Shown: positions 5,063 through 7,187 of the stretch, piece by piece
Position numbering within the stretch: the stretch's first letter is position 1
Layout of the letters: every line of letters begins with the position of its first letter
Source: JAWXCH01 sp034440595
GTDB lineage: Bacteria; Planctomycetota; Planctomycetia; Pirellulales; JALHPA01
Length of the DNA: 7,187 nucleotides
NCBI GenBank assembly: GCA_034440595.1
Contig: JAWXCH010000283.1
Location: 1-7,187, forward strand
Reading direction: 5' to 3'
The notes under the pieces: model-generated
Told to the model about the DNA's origin: nothing
Database searches by the model: none
What the model saw: only the letters and a program-made list of their open reading frames with translations
Position numbers and translations under genes: made by a program

Positions 5063-7090
5063 TCACGCCCGTAGTTGCGCACCATGTGCGGCAGTGCATT
5101 GCTTGACGACTGTTTCGCAGGTGCTATCCGCTTCGGCACTGGTCAAGGTTCCAGAACGGCCGCGTAGAATTAGCGAAAATAGCAGACTCTTCTTACCTGC
5201 ACCCAGCCGTTCGACCTGACGGTAAGTATCGCGATAGTTCAATTGCTCAAGAGACTCCCCGGCACACTTTCGAACAGTTTGCGCCAGGTCGGCCCAGCGA
5301 ACCGATTCGTCGACCACCAGATTCAAATCGCGCGTCACGGCCGGGTACGGCGACAACTCGGCGGAAATCGGTACCAAGCGCGCTACTTGCTCGAGCAGCG
5401 CAATTCGCACTTCGGCGACGGTGGTTGGCGCGCGAAGTTCAAATTGTTTTAGCCCCGCATCGCTAAGTTCCCCCAGAAAACCAAGCCGTTCACCATTCAG
5501 TTGCAACTCGACACTTCGGGCCGACTTGAACAGCGGATGCCGAAATGGGAGTGCCGTAATCTGCTCGTTGCAATGCAAGGCATCGAGAAACCCCTCCAAA
5601 ACGCCTTTAACCTCCAACAGCCCTGCGCCACTGGTGAGGCCGAGCATCAAATCCTCCAGCGGCAATTGTTCCTTGCGCGGGAGGTAAATCTTGGCGGTTT
5701 CAAATAGCTCGATTCGCGGGTTGGCCAGGCCCTCGTTCGTCCGCCGCGCCAGTAGCAAGCTGGGGATCAGGCTACGCCGCAATCGGTCGGCGCGCCGCAA
5801 GACGGGTGTCGGTGCCATGAGTGCCGGTGCATCGGTCCAGGGGGAAAATGCCTCGCTGGGGCCTTCTTCTACGGCGCTGAGTGTTAGTGCCTCGTCCAGT
5901 CCCGCACCCACCAGCGCCGTGCGGACTTTACTCAGCACGCGATCGGTCGTTGTTCGCGTGGAGGGTGCCATCGGCACGCTAACATCCTCGGGGATTTTGT
6001 CGTACCCGTGAATACGTGCCACCTCTTCGATCAAGTCAATTTCGCGAGTCAGATCGCGTCGCCAGCTTGGTGGTACAACTGCAATCGCCGTCGGTTCCTT
6101 CTCCTTGGCGGTCGTGGTCTCAATATTGCCCAGTGCGGCGAGAATCCGCCGCACCGTCGGCAGTGGAATCTCAATGCCGAGAATTCGCTTGATCTGTGCT
6201 AGCCGCAACACGACCGGGGCAGGTGCAGTTGGTAGTGCGCCCGCATCCAGAACGCCACTGGCCAGTTCTCCACCTGCTATCTCCAAAATCAACTGGCAGG
6301 CGCGACGGCTGGCGTAATCGACCCCCTGTGGATCTAGCCCGCGCTCAAACCGGTAGGACGAATCGCTGTGCAGGCCCAGCTTACGCGCGGTGCTGCGGAT
6401 CGACATCGGATCAAATAGCGCCGCCTCGATCAGCAGATCCCTGGTCGTGTCGCGAACTTCTGTTTCGGCACCCCCCATCACCCCACCAATCGCCACCGGG
6501 CGTATTTTATCAGCGATGACGCACATGTCGGTGGTCAGCTCGTAGGTCTGATGGTCGATGGCGACTAGCTTCTCGCCGGCGTTGGCGCGGCGGACGATAA
6601 TCTCGGACCCTGTCAGGTGCGACAGGTCAAATGCATGCAGCGGCTGGCCACACTCCATCAGCACGTAGTTGGTGATGTCGACAATGTTATTGACGCGTTG
6701 GATTCCGACCGTTGCCAGTCGATCGGCCAGCCAGGCGGGGCTGGCAGCCACCTTTACGCCACGAATGACTCGCGCCGTGTACCGCGGACAAAGGTCCGGG
6801 CACGTAACCTGCACTGAGGCCAGACTCTTGACCGCCGTTGCACCCGTCTTCGGTTCGGCAGCGGGAATCTTTAGCGGCTGACCGAATAGCACCGACGCCT
6901 CGCGGGCGACTCCAATATGCCCCAGACAATCGGGCCGATTGCTGGTGATCTCCAAATCGATAGCCAGATCGTCACCGACGGGCGTGGTCGATTCGTGATT
7001 CAGCCCGGCCAGCATGACGCGCTCTGCGAATTCGTCGGCCGAAACATCCAGATCCAGATACTGCCGCAGCCAATTCCACGAAACAATCAT
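5063..7090 (-). CDS. pheT: Phenylalanyl-tRNA synthetase beta subunit, short form
   Basis: The beta subunit pairs with PheS in an alpha2-beta2 enzyme that charges tRNA-Phe in the cytoplasm. Domains in order are the N-terminal segment MIVSWNWLRQYLDL (1-14), the SNRPDCLGHIGVARE block (50-64), the B3/B4 editing region with GQPLHAFD (148-155), AIGGVMGG (200-207), IEAALFDP (221-228) and SYRFERGLDP (245-254), the B5 domain (about 287-365, ending DLIEEVARIHGYDKIP), the synthetase-like core (about 378-575) and a C-terminal FDX-ACB anticodon-binding domain (about 581-674, with PYPAVTRDLNLVVD). His152 and Glu222 correspond to known editing-site residues. At 675 residues it is about 110-120 shorter than the usual 790-800, because the OB-fold tRNA-binding (EMAP-like) insert expected after residue 38 is absent; the frame is intact, so this is an architectural form, not damage. 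The ATG at 7090 fits the family N-terminus, without a clear Shine-Dalgarno. Confidence 0.96.
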   Translation of the reverse strand: MIVSWNWLRQYLDLDVSADEFAERVMLAGLNHESTTPVGDDLAIDLEITSNRPDCLGHIGVAREASVLFGQPLKIPAAEPKTGATAVKSLASVQVTCPDLCPRYTARVIRGVKVAASPAWLADRLATVGIQRVNNIVDITNYVLMECGQPLHAFDLSHLTGSEIIVRRANAGEKLVAIDHQTYELTTDMCVIADKIRPVAIGGVMGGAETEVRDTTRDLLIEAALFDPMSIRSTARKLGLHSDSSYRFERGLDPQGVDYASRRACQLILEIAGGELASGVLDAGALPTAPAPVVLRLAQIKRILGIEIPLPTVRRILAALGNIETTTAKEKEPTAIAVVPPSWRRDLTREIDLIEEVARIHGYDKIPEDVSVPMAPSTRTTTDRVLSKVRTALVGAGLDEALTLSAVEEGPSEAFSPWTDAPALMAPTPVLRRADRLRRSLIPSLLLARRTNEGLANPRIELFETAKIYLPRKEQLPLEDLMLGLTSGAGLLEVKGVLEGFLDALHCNEQITALPFRHPLFKSARSVELQLNGERLGFLGELSDAGLKQFELRAPTTVAEVRIALLEQVARLVPISAELSPYPAVTRDLNLVVDESVRWADLAQTVRKCAGESLEQLNYRDTYRQVERLGAGKKSLLFSLILRGRSGTLTSAEADSTCETVVKQCTAAHGAQLRA

Positions 7091-7187
7091 AGTCGCACAA
7101 TTACCATTTGAAGAAAGAAACGCAGGCCACTTGGCCTAGCGCGGTTGGGTTTGCCGCAGAAGCAGCACCGTGTGAACAAGTATGTCC
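7091..7187 (-). other. pheT upstream region; no pheS end recognised
   Basis: In the minus strand all three frames were read. One ends at a TAG inside the hairpin (7138-7136), one at a TAA at 7105-7103, and one runs to a TGA overlapping the pheT ATG. None shows the usual PheS C-terminus (a DIR...ENDLRF-like motif), though the overlapping frame ends GLRFFLQMVIVRL, which is only vaguely similar. If pheS is upstream, it must end beyond this edge or diverge here. Confidence 0.4.
7111..7141 (-). terminator. Terminator-like hairpin just upstream of pheT
   Basis: Read on the minus strand, CGC then a bulged T then AGGCC, loop AAGT, GGCCT and GCG form an 8-bp GC-rich stem (7141-7121), followed at once by TTTCTTTCTT (7120-7111). 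This looks like an intrinsic terminator for the gene to the right of the window, or a leader attenuator for pheT, whose ATG lies 20 bases beyond the T-tract. The T-tract is broken by two C bases. Confidence 0.55.

Noticed and set aside
7087..7187. Frame ending in GLRFFLQMVIVRL that overlaps the pheT ATG, considered as the PheS C-terminus
   Set aside because: The preceding residues (a Cys-rich RCCFCGKPN segment) do not match PheS, so the resemblance is probably accidental.

Overview
The window reads as a stretch of bacterial chromosome, most likely from a planctomycete of the Pirellulales type. This assignment is inferred from three things: a short beta subunit of phenylalanyl-tRNA synthetase without the usual OB-fold insert, a helix-turn-helix protein of a form I associate with that group, and intergenic palindromes built on TTTCGCGG/AAAGGC. 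No 16S or other marker is present, so the assignment is tentative. All genes use ordinary codons and moderate to high GC, and I see no insertion sequence, CRISPR array, tRNA or rRNA.

Layout from left to right. 1-431 (minus): the 5' part of a SprT-like zinc metalloprotease gene that runs off the left edge. 432-674: intergenic, with an inverted repeat in the sprT leader and a dRS3-like ATTCCC...GGGAAT repeat. 675-1232 (minus): a YqgE/AlgH family gene. 1296-2270 (minus): a ten-helix EamA/DMT permease. 2271-2468: intergenic, with a REP-like palindrome. 2469-3641 (minus): a DUF4432 aldose-epimerase-like enzyme. 3642-4186: a 545-base gap holding a predicted plus-strand promoter, an operator-like palindrome and a possible structured leader. 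4187-4930 (plus): a helix-turn-helix regulator, the only plus-strand gene. 4931-5062: a convergent gap. 5063-7090 (minus): pheT. 7091-7187: pheT upstream region containing a terminator-like hairpin.

The genes do not form one pathway. pheT is core translation. YqgE and SprT-like proteins are widespread with poorly known bacterial roles. The permease and the epimerase-like enzyme could handle small metabolites or sugars, but nothing ties them together. The four left-hand genes share a strand, but the gaps (about 63 to 243 bases, several with stem-loops) argue against one tight operon. I did not find a convincing new multi-gene system. The observations most worth a second look are the partial sprT gene, the shortened PheT with a terminator-like hairpin just upstream, the long structured leader of the HTH gene with a 9-bp perfect hairpin inside its first codons, and the repeat palindromes.
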